The notes below the pieces were generated by a model. That model was not told where the DNA came from, made no database searches, and worked only from the letters and a program-made list of their open reading frames with translations. From positions 1-64,000 of the forward strand of contig CAIJPD010000045.1 of NCBI GenBank assembly GCA_903822495.1: a stretch of DNA of 64,000 nt. The letters run 5' to 3'. Positions 7,649-20,376 of the stretch are shown in pieces. A program made the position numbers and the translations under genes. Positions within the stretch are counted from its first letter, which is position 1; each line of letters starts with the position of its first letter. This DNA is from an uncultured Chloroflexota bacterium. Its GTDB lineage: Bacteria; Chloroflexota; Limnocylindria; Limnocylindrales; CSP1-4.

Positions 7649-8759
7649 TGGCGAGCATCTCCGCCAGGAACGTGTCGAGGCCCGGGCGGGCCGTCCAGCC
7701 CAGCTCCACGCGGGCGCGGGTGGGATCGGCCTGGATGGCGATGGGGTCGGCCGGGCGGATCAGCTGCGCGTCCACCGCGACGGCCACGGCCCCCGAATCG
7801 CGGAACGTGGCGGCCCAGTCGGCCGGATCCACGGCGGTCATGTCCCAGTCGAGGTCCATGCCGGCCAGCGCGAAGGCGCGGTCCACCAGCTCCCAGACCC
7901 CGTGGAGCTCGCCCGTGCCCAGGATGTAGTCGCGGTACGCCGCGCCGGTGTCCGGCTCCGGCTCGCGGCCCAGCAGCGTGGCCCGTGCCTCCACCTGGCG
8001 GGAGATCCGCAGGATGCCCTCGACGTAGTCCGGGGCGAAGCCCCAGTCCCGCCGCGCGCCCAGGTTGCCCATCCGCATGGGCGCCAGGCCGGCGCGCCCG
8101 GCGGGGCCCAGGTCGCGCAGCCGTCGGACGTGGTCCACCACCTTGCGGGTCAGGAACGTCCCGGGGCGGCGGCTGGACTCGTGGTTGAACGAGATCCCGC
8201 ACGCGACGCGCAGGCCGAACGCGGCCCGGTAGACCTGGCAAGCGAGATGCGCCGAAGCCTTGGCGGCGGCGTACGGGCTCTGGGGCAGCAGCGGCGATGT
8301 CTCGTCGTGGACGACGCTCTCGCCGGGCAGCCCGCCGAACATCTCGCTTGAGGAGGCCTGGTAGAAGCGGGTCTCCGGGCTGTCCCGGCGGACGGCCTCC
8401 AGCATGGTCACCACCGACCGGGCGTTGGTCTCCCAGGTGGTGAGGGGGTCCCCGAACGAGGCAGACACGCTGCTCAGCCCGGCCAGGTTGTACAGCTCGT
8501 CGGGCCGGATGGTCCGGATGAGGTCGGCGAGCCCGGCGACGTCCGCCAGGTCGATGGCGTGGAGGTGGAGGCGGGGCGCCTCGGCGGCGTCTACCGCGAT
8601 GGCCTCCCGGGAGGATCCGGGCCGGACCACGGCGTGGACGGTGCTACCCTCGGCGAGGAGGCGCCTGGTCAGGAGGTAGCCGTCCTGACCCGCCGCACCC
8701 GTCACGACGGCCGTCCGCGCGATCCGCCACCCGCCGGGCCCGCCCGGGGCAGCCGTCAC
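7638..8759 (-). CDS. GDP-mannose 4,6-dehydratase paralogue
   Basis: A 373-residue extended SDR with the Gmd hallmarks: TGAAGQDGYLL NADP loop, YNLAGLSSVSASF, ASSSEMFGG active-site strand, SPYAAAKASAH (YxxxK), and FNHES near the substrate. It would convert GDP-mannose (or a related NDP-sugar) to the 4-keto-6-deoxy form. It is clearly more diverged than the second Gmd at 13172-14224; for example it has RRPGTFLTRK where Gmd has [10 protein letters not shown]. It may therefore supply a different deoxysugar (GDP-6-deoxy-talose, rhamnose or 4-keto product) rather than fucose. GTG 8759 overlaps the preceding methyltransferase stop as GTGA. Confidence 0.82.
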   Translation of the reverse strand: MTAAPGGPGGWRIARTAVVTGAAGQDGYLLTRRLLAEGSTVHAVVRPGSSREAIAVDAAEAPRLHLHAIDLADVAGLADLIRTIRPDELYNLAGLSSVSASFGDPLTTWETNARSVVTMLEAVRRDSPETRFYQASSSEMFGGLPGESVVHDETSPLLPQSPYAAAKASAHLACQVYRAAFGLRVACGISFNHESSRRPGTFLTRKVVDHVRRLRDLGPAGRAGLAPMRMGNLGARRDWGFAPDYVEGILRISRQVEARATLLGREPEPDTGAAYRDYILGTGELHGVWELVDRAFALAGMDLDWDMTAVDPADWAATFRDSGAVAVAVDAQLIRPADPIAIQADPTRARVELGWTARPGLDTFLAEMLANGG

Positions 8760-9577
8760 GACTTGACCGCCAGGAAGGTGTACACCCGCCCCGGCACCAT
8801 CGGCTGGATCCGGCGCCGGACCATCGCCTGCACGCCGGGGATCCGGGCGAGGAGGGCGCCCGCGCGGCCGAACCGCCGCACCAGGCGGTCCTGGGCCATG
8901 GCCCGCAGCTCGGCATCAGAGCCGATCAGCGGGAACGTGTTGATGACGCTGTCCCAGGGCCCCAGCTGCGCCTCCAGGCGGAGTCCCGAGCCCAGGATCG
9001 CGGAGCGGTAGCGGTCCAGCGGGAAGGCGTTCTCGCCGCCCGCGAGCCGGTTGACGGGATGGGCGGCCAGGAACGCGCGCAACTCCTCGTCGTTGGAGAC
9101 CACGTGCTCCCGGCACGCGACGAAGGCGCCGCCCGGCCGCAGGATCCGGGCGATCTCCCGCAGGATCGCCTCCAGGTCCTGGGCGTGATGGAGGACCTGC
9201 CGGGCGTACACGATGTCGATGCTCCCGCCGGGGATGGGGAGCTCCTCGCCGAACGCCGAGACGACCTCGGCCTCGACGCCGCCCCGGGCCATGGCCCCGC
9301 GGCCCACCTCGTCGCTGTCGTCCGGCTCGATGGCGATCACCCGTGCGGCACCCGCTCGCCGGAACGCGACCGACGCCATGCCGATGCCCGCACCCAGGTC
9401 CAAGATGGTGGCGCCAGCGATCCGGTTGCCGAGCAGCGCCTGGACCGCCGCGAACTCCGCGGACGCGCAGAACCGCTCGATGGAGTCGACGACGTCCCGG
9501 CCCAGGTAGGCGTCCCGAACGAGGGCGGCCGACCCCGGGTCGTTCCGCAGCATGCGAATCGCCTCGTCGATCGTCAT
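8756..9577 (-). CDS. class I SAM-dependent methyltransferase
   Basis: A 273-residue methyltransferase with motif I ILDLGAGIGMAS, acidic loop AIEPDDSDE, and IVYARQVLHHAQD for motif IV. This is the UbiE/Methyltransf_11 type. ATG 9577 has AGGG about 9 nt upstream and lies 4 nt from the previous stop; the longer TTG-initiated frame (9613) is less likely. Placed between sugar-nucleotide and transferase genes, it most likely decorates the exported glycan. The C-terminal third (after residue 180) is family-specific and gives no substrate hint. Confidence 0.82.
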   Translation of the reverse strand: MTIDEAIRMLRNDPGSAALVRDAYLGRDVVDSIERFCASAEFAAVQALLGNRIAGATILDLGAGIGMASVAFRRAGAARVIAIEPDDSDEVGRGAMARGGVEAEVVSAFGEELPIPGGSIDIVYARQVLHHAQDLEAILREIARILRPGGAFVACREHVVSNDEELRAFLAAHPVNRLAGGENAFPLDRYRSAILGSGLRLEAQLGPWDSVINTFPLIGSDAELRAMAQDRLVRRFGRAGALLARIPGVQAMVRRRIQPMVPGRVYTFLAVKS

Positions 9578-9581
9578 GTCG

Positions 9582-10735
9582 TCATCCCTTGCCCGCCGAG
9601 CCTGATGGTCCAACCCTGCGGGCTATTCTGCGCCAGCGCCGAAGCCGGTTCCGGGCGAGCGACGGGAGCAGGGCCAGCGGCGACGTCTCCGGCGAGGTGA
9701 TCGCCGCCCATGCCAGGTGGATCCGGCGGACGGCCGAATCCGGGCCGAGCGCCGGCCGGCCGTTCGCCTCGATCGCGTCGATCACCGCGTCGGCGAAGCG
9801 GTCCCAGGTGTAGCGCTCGTCGAGTGCACGCCAGTTGTCGGCCTGGAGCCGGCGCAGCTCCTGGTCCGGGAGGCCCTGGAGGCGTTCGATCACGGCCACG
9901 GCGCCGTCCACGTCATCGAGGGGCACGTTGATGATTCCCGGGACGCCGTCGTAGCCGCTCTGCGGCGTGCAGACCGGGATGAGGCCCCAGGCCATCGCCT
10001 CGAGGATGGTGGTGGGGTTGGCGTCGGATCGCCCCACGGTCACCAGGAAGTCGAAGGTGCCGATCAACGCCCGCGACGCCGGCGTGGCGAAGTCCTGCCA
10101 GCCCAGCGGGCGCAGGCCCTCGATGGGGCGCCGGTCGGTGCCGAACCAGGCCAGGTCCGTCCCGGGCAGCCGGGCGGCGATGGCCGACAGGTAGGGCGTG
10201 TTCTTGGCCGGGGCGTTGTTGCCGATGTACGCGAAGCGCCGCTGGCCGGGCGGGTTGAAGCCGGCCTTCAGGGGCGGGAAGTCGGCCCGGTCGATGGCCA
10301 GGTCCAGCCGTCGCATCCGCGGCGCCCAGTGGGCCACCGCCGAGGCACCCAGGACGGAGAGCCAGTAGGGGCCCGTGATGGCCAGGACCAGGTCGCTCCG
10401 GCGAACCACGCCATCCTCGAACGCGACCTGCGCCGGCGTCGTCACGAACGGGGCCAGCATCAACACGCGGCCCCAGCCCGCCGCCCGGCTGCTCCGCCGG
10501 AAGACCGTGCCGGGCAGCGGATGCGGGTGGCCAACCAGAGCGGCGTCGGGTGCGGGCGTGATGCGGTCGCGCGCCGTCCAGTCGTGGTACTCCACCCGGT
10601 ATCGTCGCTCCAGGCGCGCCCCCAGGTTGCGGCCGATGGCGTCCGGCGTGCCGACCGACGCGCCGTGCGGGTAGACCAGGTGGACGGTGGCAATCCGCGA
10701 CGAGGCCGGGTCGGCGGTGTCCGATCGGGCGCCTG

Positions 10736-10739
<4 letters not shown>
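9582..10739 (-). CDS. GT-B fold glycosyltransferase
   Basis: A 385-residue protein with a two-Rossmann layout. The C-terminal donor motif ANPTTILEAMAWGLIPVCTPQSGYDG and the preceding FDFLVTVGRSD place it with GT4-like enzymes. The start VHLVYPHGASVGTPDAIGRNL resembles the acceptor lobe of such enzymes. ATG 10739 makes an ATGA overlap with the flippase stop. A much longer frame runs upstream but is the shadow of the flippase gene. The C-terminal 40 residues are strongly basic (LRRWRRIARR), suited to binding acidic phospholipid headgroups at the membrane. Confidence 0.8.
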
Positions 10740-14224
<3,485 letters not shown>

Positions 14225-14263
14225 GTGGCGGGTGGCTCCGCTGTGGGGCGAGATGTCTCGGGA

Positions 14264-14269
14264 AGAATA
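14264..14269 (-). promoter_or_regulatory. -10 element of the main glycan operon
   Basis: TATTCT on the minus strand, the most AT-rich hexamer in the divergent gap, 39 nt before GTG 14224. The -35 side is GC-rich with no good match, so an activator may be needed. Confidence 0.5.
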
Positions 14270-14386
14270 GTGCACGCCTGCGGCGCGAGCGTGCGCGCCT
14301 GTGGCGCCTGCGAACGCCGAAGCGAACGACCGCCGATGCCGCCCCGCGGGCTCCGGACGGCGACCGGGGCCCGCACCCGGCCCCGG

Positions 14387-14392
14387 TATGCT
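14387..14392 (+). promoter_or_regulatory. -10-like element for rightward GT2 gene
   Basis: TATGCT 26 nt before GTG 14419, giving a short leader that contains the AGGAGA Shine-Dalgarno sequence at 14407-14412. Confidence 0.45.
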
Positions 14393-14418
14393 TCGACCGC
14401 CCGCACAGGAGACCACCC

Positions 14419-15237
14419 GTGGCCGCCGGCCAGCCCAACGAATCCGCCGCCCAGGCCCCGGTGGCGGCCGCCAACGCCGAGATCGCGGCCGCCAACGCCC
14501 AGGTCGAGGCCGCGCGGCCCGACGTCACCATCGTCGTCACCTCGTACAACCAGGGCCCGTTCATCGCGGAGGCCGTCGCCAGCGCGCTGGCTCAGACCGT
14601 CCCGTGCCGAGTGGTCGTCGTGGACGACGGATCGGACGACGACAGCGTCCAGACCGCCAGCGCCCTGGGCGTAGAGGTGGTGTCGCTCCCGCACGGCGGC
14701 GCCATCGCGGCGTTCCGGGCCGGCGTCGCCCGCGTCGCGACGCCCTTCTACTGCCTGCTCAACGCGGACGACGTGTTCGAGCCCACCTACGTGGCTCGCA
14801 CGCGGCCGTTGCTCGCGGATCCGCGCGTGGGCTTCGTGTACACGGGCGTGCGCTACATCGGGACCCAGTCCGGGGTGGTGGCCGGTCGGCCCTTCGATGC
14901 GGGCGCCCTGCGCTTCGGCAACTTCGCCCACGCGTCCAGCCTGGTCCGCAAGGCCGCGTACGAGGCGGTGGGTGGGTTTGATGCCGTCTTTGCGGACCAC
15001 CACGAGGACTGGGCGCTCTGGGCGGCGATGGTCAGCACGGGCTGGCTGGGCGCCGGCGTGGACGAGCCGCTGCTCCAGTACCGCAAGCACGCGGCCCCCA
15101 GCCGCAACCCACAGCGGATCCGCGACAGGGAATCGGCGCGCTGGCGGATCGCGCGCCGGCACCCGCGCTGGTACGGGGTCACGGGGTTCGCCCGGCTGGG
15201 CGCGTCGAGCCTGAAGCTGCTCCTGACCGGCGGGTAG
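14419..15237 (+). CDS. family 2 glycosyltransferase
   Basis: A 272-residue GT2 enzyme. The first 35 residues contain imperfect Ala-Ala-Asn-Ala repeats ([14 protein letters not shown]). The catalytic part has [20 protein letters not shown] and [10 protein letters not shown], then HHEDWALW on the acceptor side. GTG 14419 is fixed by AGGAGA 6 nt upstream. It is transcribed away from gmd and appears to be a single gene at the edge of the glycan island, converging with the metal-transporter unit. Sugar specificity is unknown. Confidence 0.86.
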   Translation: MAAGQPNESAAQAPVAAANAEIAAANAQVEAARPDVTIVVTSYNQGPFIAEAVASALAQTVPCRVVVVDDGSDDDSVQTASALGVEVVSLPHGGAIAAFRAGVARVATPFYCLLNADDVFEPTYVARTRPLLADPRVGFVYTGVRYIGTQSGVVAGRPFDAGALRFGNFAHASSLVRKAAYEAVGGFDAVFADHHEDWALWAAMVSTGWLGAGVDEPLLQYRKHAAPSRNPQRIRDRESARWRIARRHPRWYGVTGFARLGASSLKLLLTGG

Positions 15238-15260
15238 GTCCGGCCCCGGGCCTGGACCCT
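15236..15260. terminator. possible bidirectional terminator hairpin
   Basis: GGTCC and GGACC arms plus an inner GGC/GCC pairing, with a one-base bulge, lie in the 27-nt gap between converging genes. There is no U tract. Confidence 0.3.
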
Positions 15261-15264
15261 GGGG

Positions 15265-16701
15265 CTACGGGCCGCCCAGGACGCTGGTGACCGCCAGGAT
15301 CACCGAGAGCAGGATCAGCAGCCCCGTCGCCAGCCAGCCGATCGGCAGCAGGATCCGGCCGCTGGCCATGGACCCCAGCAGCTTGCGGTCCCCGGCCAGG
15401 AGCATCACGAAGACCAGGATGAACGGCAGCAGCAGGGCGTTGATCACCTGCGCCGTGAACATCACCTGGATCAGCGGCAGGCCCGGGATCATGACGAAGA
15501 TGGCGGCGAACCCGATGAAGAACGCCAGCAGCGAGTAGAACGCCGGCGCCTCGCGCCAGTTCCAGTCCACCCCCGTCTCCCAGCCAAACGCCTCGCTGGT
15601 GGCGTACGCGCTGGTCAGCGGCACGACGCCCAGGCCAAGCAGCGACGCGCCCACCAGCCCGATGCCGAACAGCACGGCCGCGGCCGGCCCGGCCAGCGGC
15701 TCCAGGGCTCGCGCGGCGTCGGCGGCAGTGGTGATCGTCTGGCCGTTGGTCCAGAGCGTGGCCGCGCAGGCCACCACGATGAAGGCCGCGATCAGGTTGG
15801 TCAGCAGGGCCCCGAAGAAGACATCGACCCGGCTGGCGGCAAGGTCCTCCTCCCGCAGGCCCTTGTCGGCCACGTAGGACTGGATGAAGGACTGGCCCCA
15901 CGGCGTGATCGTGGTACCCACCGTTCCCACCACGGCCAGCCAGTAGGCCGGCGACGACGTGAGCTGCGGCGTCACCAGGCTGGCGGCCGCGCGGCCCCAG
16001 TCCGGCCCGGCGAGGATCGCCGAGATGGCGTAGCCCACGGAGACCAGGATGCCGATCCCGACGAACAGGTACTGCACCCGCCCGTAGCTTCCCGCGGCGA
16101 TGAAGACCACCACCACGACCGCCGCCACGGAGGCGCTGATCTGGGGCGGGATGCCGAACAGGCTCAGGGCGGAGCCGATGCCCGCGAACTCGGCGACCGT
16201 CGATCCCAGGTTGGCCACCAGCATCAGGACGACCGCAAAGGCGACCCAGCGGACACCCCAGCGTTCCCGGATCAGGCCCATCAGGCCCTTCCCGGTGGCC
16301 AGGCCCAGCCGGGCCCCGACCTCCTGCGTGAAGAACAGGGCCACCTGGCTGACCAGGATCACCCAGAGGAGCCCGTATCCGAACTGCGTCCCCACCAGGG
16401 AGTAGGTCGTGATCCCGCCGGCATCGTTGTCGGCGAAGCCGCTGACCAGCCCCGGGCCCAGCACGCCCAGGACGGCCACCATCCGGACCCGCCAGAGCGG
16501 GAGGCGCGGGAGCGGGGTGATGACGCGCGGCCGACGCGGTCGCGGGCCGCCGGTCGCGGTGGAGGGGCGACTGGAGCCCGGAGCGGCTGCGGCGCCCGGG
16601 GCGATTGGCAGGCCGGCCGGTCCATCGGCGGGCGTGGTCGACGGAAGCGGCACGGGGGCGGCCCGGGGCCCGCCGTCGCCGCCGGGGCCGAGCCGGCTCA
16701 C
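15265..16701 (-). CDS. NRAMP-family divalent metal transporter, atypical metal site
   Basis: A 478-residue membrane protein with about 11 hydrophobic helices after a 65-residue Pro/Ala-rich N terminus. The fold is NRAMP-like (SLC11). The TM1 motif, usually DPGN, reads D91-N-D-A-G-G. The TM6 motif that normally holds the transition-metal-binding Met reads T266-P-W-G-Q270. NRAMP-related magnesium transporters are known to lack that Met, so Mg2+ (or Mn2+) is a plausible substrate; this is inference. ATG 16701 forms an ATGA overlap with the upstream MgtE-like regulatory gene, a strong hint that the two proteins work as one transport unit. Confidence 0.82.
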   Translation of the reverse strand: MSRLGPGGDGGPRAAPVPLPSTTPADGPAGLPIAPGAAAAPGSSRPSTATGGPRPRRPRVITPLPRLPLWRVRMVAVLGVLGPGLVSGFADNDAGGITTYSLVGTQFGYGLLWVILVSQVALFFTQEVGARLGLATGKGLMGLIRERWGVRWVAFAVVLMLVANLGSTVAEFAGIGSALSLFGIPPQISASVAAVVVVVFIAAGSYGRVQYLFVGIGILVSVGYAISAILAGPDWGRAAASLVTPQLTSSPAYWLAVVGTVGTTITPWGQSFIQSYVADKGLREEDLAASRVDVFFGALLTNLIAAFIVVACAATLWTNGQTITTAADAARALEPLAGPAAAVLFGIGLVGASLLGLGVVPLTSAYATSEAFGWETGVDWNWREAPAFYSLLAFFIGFAAIFVMIPGLPLIQVMFTAQVINALLLPFILVFVMLLAGDRKLLGSMASGRILLPIGWLATGLLILLSVILAVTSVLGGP

Positions 16702-17957
16702 CGGTTGAAGACCCTCGGCATCCGTCGCTTCCAGCCGGTCGGGATGACGGTGTCGATGGCGTCGTCGACGGTCACGATGCCGACCAGCCGCCGCTCGTCA
16801 TCGACGACCGGCACTGCCAGCAGGTTGTAGTGGGCGACCACCTCGGCGACCTCGTCCTGGCCCGCGGTCACGGCGACGGCGACGGGCTCGCGGAACATGA
16901 ACTCCTGCACGAGGCGCTCGGGCCGCGCGACGATCAGGTCGCGGAGTGACAGCACGCCGATCAGTCGGCCCTCCTCGTCGGTCACATACACGTAGTAGAT
17001 GGTCTCGGCATCGGGCTCCAGCTCGCGCAGCCGGTCGATTGCACTGGCCGCGGTCAGATGGGCCTCGATGGCCACGAACTCCGTGGTCATGATGCCGCCG
17101 GCCGAATCCTCCGGGTAGCCGAGGAGCTCCTTGACCGCGTCGGCGTCGTCCTTCTCCATGTGGGCGAGGATCTCGTCGCGCGTGTCCTGGTCCAGGTCGG
17201 CGACCAGGTCGGCGGCATCGTCCGGGCTCATCTCCTCGAGGATGTCGGCGGCGCGCTCGGGGGCCAGGTCCTCCAGGACCTCGACCTGCGTGTCCGGCTC
17301 CATCTCCTCCATCGCGTCCGCGACCGCCTCGTCGTCCAGCGAGGCAAGGACCCCCGCCCGGTCGCGCGGCGCCAGCTCCTCGATGATCGCGGCCAGGTCG
17401 GCCGGGTGCAGCTCCGCGAGCCCGGCGTGCGGGACCCGCAGCTTGACGGAGGCGACGGACGACTCGACCGGGTCCACGTCCTCCCAGCTGATGTAGCGCT
17501 CCGGGACGGCCAGATTCAGGTTGCGGGCGATGAGCCGGTAGGCGCCCTCGATGCCCAGCCGGCGGAGGAGGCCGGCGGCCCCCACGTCCACGGCGACCAG
17601 GCGGAGCGTGCCCTCGATCTCGTCGAGGCGAAGGTCGTTGACGCGGACCACCTTGCGGCCGTCGATGTCCACGATCTGCTTGTCCATCAGGTCGGCGCGC
17701 AGCAGGATCTCGTTGGGGCGCTGGCGGAACGAGCTCACGTCGATGGTGGTGCCGCGCAGGAGCACGCCGGCCGCGTCCAGTCGCTCGACGGACGACCACG
17801 GCAGGAAGATGCGGCGGCGACCGTCCGTGGCGGCCACGAGGCCGGTCAACGGCGGGTACTGGCTGCCGAGGGCGACGATGAGGTCGGCCACCTTGCCGAT
17901 TGGCTCACCGTTGAGGTCGAGGACAGGCCGACCGATCGCCTGGCTCAAGTAGAGCAT
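16698..17957 (-). CDS. PRC-barrel/MgtE-N/CBS protein without the channel domain
   Basis: A 419-residue soluble protein. Residues 1-160 look like two PRC-barrel segments (DLNGEPIGKVADLIV; DIDGRKVVRVNDL). Residues about 170-285 match the MgtE N domain, with acidic helical repeats such as LEDLAPERAADILEEM. Residues about 290-410 form a CBS pair opening with YPEDSAGGIMT, the MgtE signature. The MgtE transmembrane part is absent. In MgtE these domains bind Mg2+ and close the pore. Here the next gene, overlapping by ATGA, encodes an NRAMP-like transporter, suggesting the sensor gates or regulates that protein instead. Confidence 0.85.
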   Translation of the reverse strand: MLYLSQAIGRPVLDLNGEPIGKVADLIVALGSQYPPLTGLVAATDGRRRIFLPWSSVERLDAAGVLLRGTTIDVSSFRQRPNEILLRADLMDKQIVDIDGRKVVRVNDLRLDEIEGTLRLVAVDVGAAGLLRRLGIEGAYRLIARNLNLAVPERYISWEDVDPVESSVASVKLRVPHAGLAELHPADLAAIIEELAPRDRAGVLASLDDEAVADAMEEMEPDTQVEVLEDLAPERAADILEEMSPDDAADLVADLDQDTRDEILAHMEKDDADAVKELLGYPEDSAGGIMTTEFVAIEAHLTAASAIDRLRELEPDAETIYYVYVTDEEGRLIGVLSLRDLIVARPERLVQEFMFREPVAVAVTAGQDEVAEVVAHYNLLAVPVVDDERRLVGIVTVDDAIDTVIPTGWKRRMPRVFNR

Positions 17958-18265
17958 CTGCCACCTCGCGGCTGCGGTCCGTCGCGCCGCGCGGGTGGGG
18001 AGGCAACCCTCAGCGAGGGCCGCGGCTCACCGGCGGGAGGGCGGGACGGACCGGGTCTGACGGCGCCACGGCGCCGACGGTACTGGGTCCGGCATCCACT
18101 GGGGGAGGATTCCTCCGAGGCTGGTTGAGACTGGTCCCGGCGCGGGTCAAGAGGCGCTCGGGACTCGCCCGGAGTGTAGCCGCGGGCGCGAGCCGGGGTC
18201 AACGCGTTTCGACGCGGCCGCTCGACGGCGATGGCGCCGCAAGCGGCCGGCGCTACCATCGCGGC
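17958..18265. promoter_or_regulatory. divergent intergenic region of 308 bp
   Basis: Upstream region of both the MgtE-like gene (leftward) and polX (rightward). It contains a GGAGGA-T-TCCTCC inverted repeat at 18104-18116, a double GGCGCC palindrome near 18059-18075, and the polX TACCAT element at its right end. I looked for M-box or Mn2+ riboswitch core sequences on the minus strand and found no convincing match. Confidence 0.5.
18254..18259 (+). promoter_or_regulatory. -10-like element of polX (leaderless)
   Basis: TACCAT followed by 6 nt and GTG 18266; no Shine-Dalgarno sequence precedes the GTG. No good -35 is seen. Confidence 0.55.
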
Positions 18266-20236
18266 GTGCTGCACGACGACGACCTCGAGGACGCGCCGGA
18301 CGGCGCGGATTCGGCGGGCCCGGCGTTGATGGGCCCGGCTTCGGATGCCAGCGGCATCCCCGCCGATCTGCCCACCAACGCCGAGCTGGGCCGGCTCTTC
18401 GGGGAGATCGGCGACCTGCTCGAGATCAAGGGCGAGCTGGTCTTCAAGGTCGTGGCCTATCGCCGCGCCGCCGACGTCATCGCCGCCTGCCCAGTGGACC
18501 TCGCCAGCGCCTACCTCGAAGGGAAGCCGCCCCGCCTTGCAGGCGTGGGCCAGGCCATCTCCGACAAGATCGACGAGCGCGTTCGGACCGGTCGGCTCGG
18601 GTTCCTCGACAGGCTCAGCGCGGAGCTCCCGCTCACCCTCGTGGACCTGCTCCGGATCCCCGGACTGGGCCCCAGGACCGTGAGCCAGATCTACCGCGAC
18701 CTGGGCATCGCCACGCTGGATGGGCTCAGGGTCGCCGCCGAGACGGGGCGGCTGCGCGGCCTGCGTGGCATCTCGGCCAGGACCGAGCAGCTGGTCCTGT
18801 CGGGCATCGAGAGCCTGGCCCTGCAGGTCCAGCGCCTCCGCCTCAACGAGGCCGAGGAGCGCATCGAGTCCATCGAGGCGATCCTTCGCCAAGCCCCCGG
18901 CGTCCGTCGCGTGGTCCCGGCCGGCTCGTTCCGCCGCCGCCGCGAGACCATCGGCGACCTGGACTTCCTCGCCGAGACCGACAATCCCGCCGCCCTGCTG
19001 GAGCGCTTCCTGGCGGTGCCGCGGATCCGCGAGGTCATCGCCCAGGGCAGCCACAAGGCCGCGATCTCGCTGCGAGACGGTCCCAACGTGGACCTGATGA
19101 TCATGCCGCCCGGAGAGGCCGGCGCCTACCTGGTCCACTTCACGGGCTCCAGGGAGCACAACGTCCGGCTGCGCGCCCGTGCGCGCGACCTGGGCTGGAG
19201 CCTGTCGGAGAAGGGCTTCCTGCGGATCGACCCGGAGACCGGACAGGCGTTGACCGGCCCCGCCGCCGAGCGCCGAACCATGGCCACGGAGGCCGAGGTC
19301 TATGCCTTCCTGGGCCTGCCCTTCATCGAGCCGGAGCTGCGCGAGGACCAGGGCGAGATCGAGGCCGCGCTCGCGGGCCGGCTGCCGCGCCTGGTGTCGC
19401 TGGACGACCTGCAGGGGGACCTGCACAGCCACTCGGGGTGGTCGGACGGGACGGAGCCCGTCGAGGTGATGGCCGAGGAGGCCCGTCGCCGTGGTCGTCG
19501 CTACCAGGCGCTGACGGACCACACGTGGTCCCTCCAGGTCGCCAACGGCCTCGCGCCGGATCGCGTGGAGGAGCAGCGCGGGGTGATCGCCGCCCTGAAC
19601 GCCCGGTTCGAGGCGGAGGAGAGGGCGGCGCGGCTGGGGACAGGGCGGCTTCCCGACGGGGCCGCGCCGCCGGGGTTCCGGCTCCTGCACGGCTGCGAGC
19701 TGGAGATCCGGACCGATGGCCGCCTCGACTATGACGACGACCTCCTCGCCCGGTTCGACCTGGTGGTGGCCTCGCTCCACGTCGGCCGGCGCCAGCCCCG
19801 GGAGCAGCTGACGGCCCGCGTCCTCATGGCGATCCGGAGCCCCCACGTCGACGTGATCGCCCACCCATCGGGTCGCAAGGTGCTCCGTCGCCCGGACCTC
19901 GACCTGGACTGGGACGCGATCTATGTCGAGGCCGCACGGACGGGGACGATCCTGGAGATGAACGGGTCGCCCGACCGGCTGGACCTGGCGGTCGAGCGCG
20001 CGCGGCGCGCCGTGGCCGCGGGCTGCCTGGTGGCGATCGACTCCGACGCCCACCGGATCCGCGAGCTGGACGACGTGCGCTGGGGCGTCAGCCAGGCGCG
20101 CCGGGCCTGGGTGGAGCCGGACCGCGTCGTCAACACGTGGGAGCCGGAGCGGCTCCTGGCGTGGCTGGCGGGCAAGGAGGCACGACTGATCGCGGCCGGG
20201 GTCGAGCCGCACCGGCAGCCGGGGGCTGTTGCGTGA
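18266..20236 (+). CDS. polX: family X DNA polymerase/3'-5' exonuclease with PHP domain
   Basis: A 656-residue repair protein. The N-terminal part is a pol beta-like unit: helix-hairpin-helix LLRIPGLGPRTV, then the nucleotidyltransferase site with GDLDFL and NVDLMIM supplying the three catalytic Asp. The C-terminal PHP exonuclease shows DLHSHSGWSDG, LTDHTWS, HGCELEI, SLHVGR, IAHPSG and IDSDAH, so all expected metal ligands appear present. Bacterial PolX is usually about 570 residues. The extra length lies in a 30-residue acidic N terminus and an Arg/Gly-rich insert in the PHP domain. GTG 18266 is supported by the TACCAT box. Likely role: gap filling and end processing in base-excision repair. 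Confidence 0.92.
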   Translation: MLHDDDLEDAPDGADSAGPALMGPASDASGIPADLPTNAELGRLFGEIGDLLEIKGELVFKVVAYRRAADVIAACPVDLASAYLEGKPPRLAGVGQAISDKIDERVRTGRLGFLDRLSAELPLTLVDLLRIPGLGPRTVSQIYRDLGIATLDGLRVAAETGRLRGLRGISARTEQLVLSGIESLALQVQRLRLNEAEERIESIEAILRQAPGVRRVVPAGSFRRRRETIGDLDFLAETDNPAALLERFLAVPRIREVIAQGSHKAAISLRDGPNVDLMIMPPGEAGAYLVHFTGSREHNVRLRARARDLGWSLSEKGFLRIDPETGQALTGPAAERRTMATEAEVYAFLGLPFIEPELREDQGEIEAALAGRLPRLVSLDDLQGDLHSHSGWSDGTEPVEVMAEEARRRGRRYQALTDHTWSLQVANGLAPDRVEEQRGVIAALNARFEAEERAARLGTGRLPDGAAPPGFRLLHGCELEIRTDGRLDYDDDLLARFDLVVASLHVGRRQPREQLTARVLMAIRSPHVDVIAHPSGRKVLRRPDLDLDWDAIYVEAARTGTILEMNGSPDRLDLAVERARRAVAAGCLVAIDSDAHRIRELDDVRWGVSQARRAWVEPDRVVNTWEPERLLAWLAGKEARLIAAGVEPHRQPGAVA

Positions 20237-20363
20237 AGCCGGGGAGCGATCCCGTGGCGGGCGCGACTGCGGCGGGTGCGACTGACGCGGGCGCGGCCGT
20301 TGGGTCCCCGGCCAGCGGACCCGTGACCGCCCCCGGCGGACCCGTGGCCGCCGCACGGTCGCG

Positions 20364-20369
20364 TACCAT
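20364..20369 (+). promoter_or_regulatory. -10-like element upstream of membrane protein gene
   Basis: TACCAT with a 7-nt spacer to ATG 20377, which has no Shine-Dalgarno sequence. Confidence 0.5.
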
Positions 20370-20376
20370 CCCGGCG

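Noticed and set aside
9578..9613. upstream TTG start for the methyltransferase at 8756-9577
   Set aside because: ATG 9577 has a suitable ribosome binding site and near-zero gap to the previous gene; the TTG would overlap that gene by 32 nt.
17958..18265. possible magnesium or manganese riboswitch before the MgtE-like gene
   Set aside because: The gene context invites it, but the conserved core blocks of the M-box and yybP-ykoY motifs are not present on the minus strand. A covariance-model search would decide.
17945..20356. 803-residue open frame on the minus strand over polX
   Set aside because: polX has all catalytic motifs on the plus strand. The antisense frame is repetitive Arg/Gln/Val sequence with no domain.
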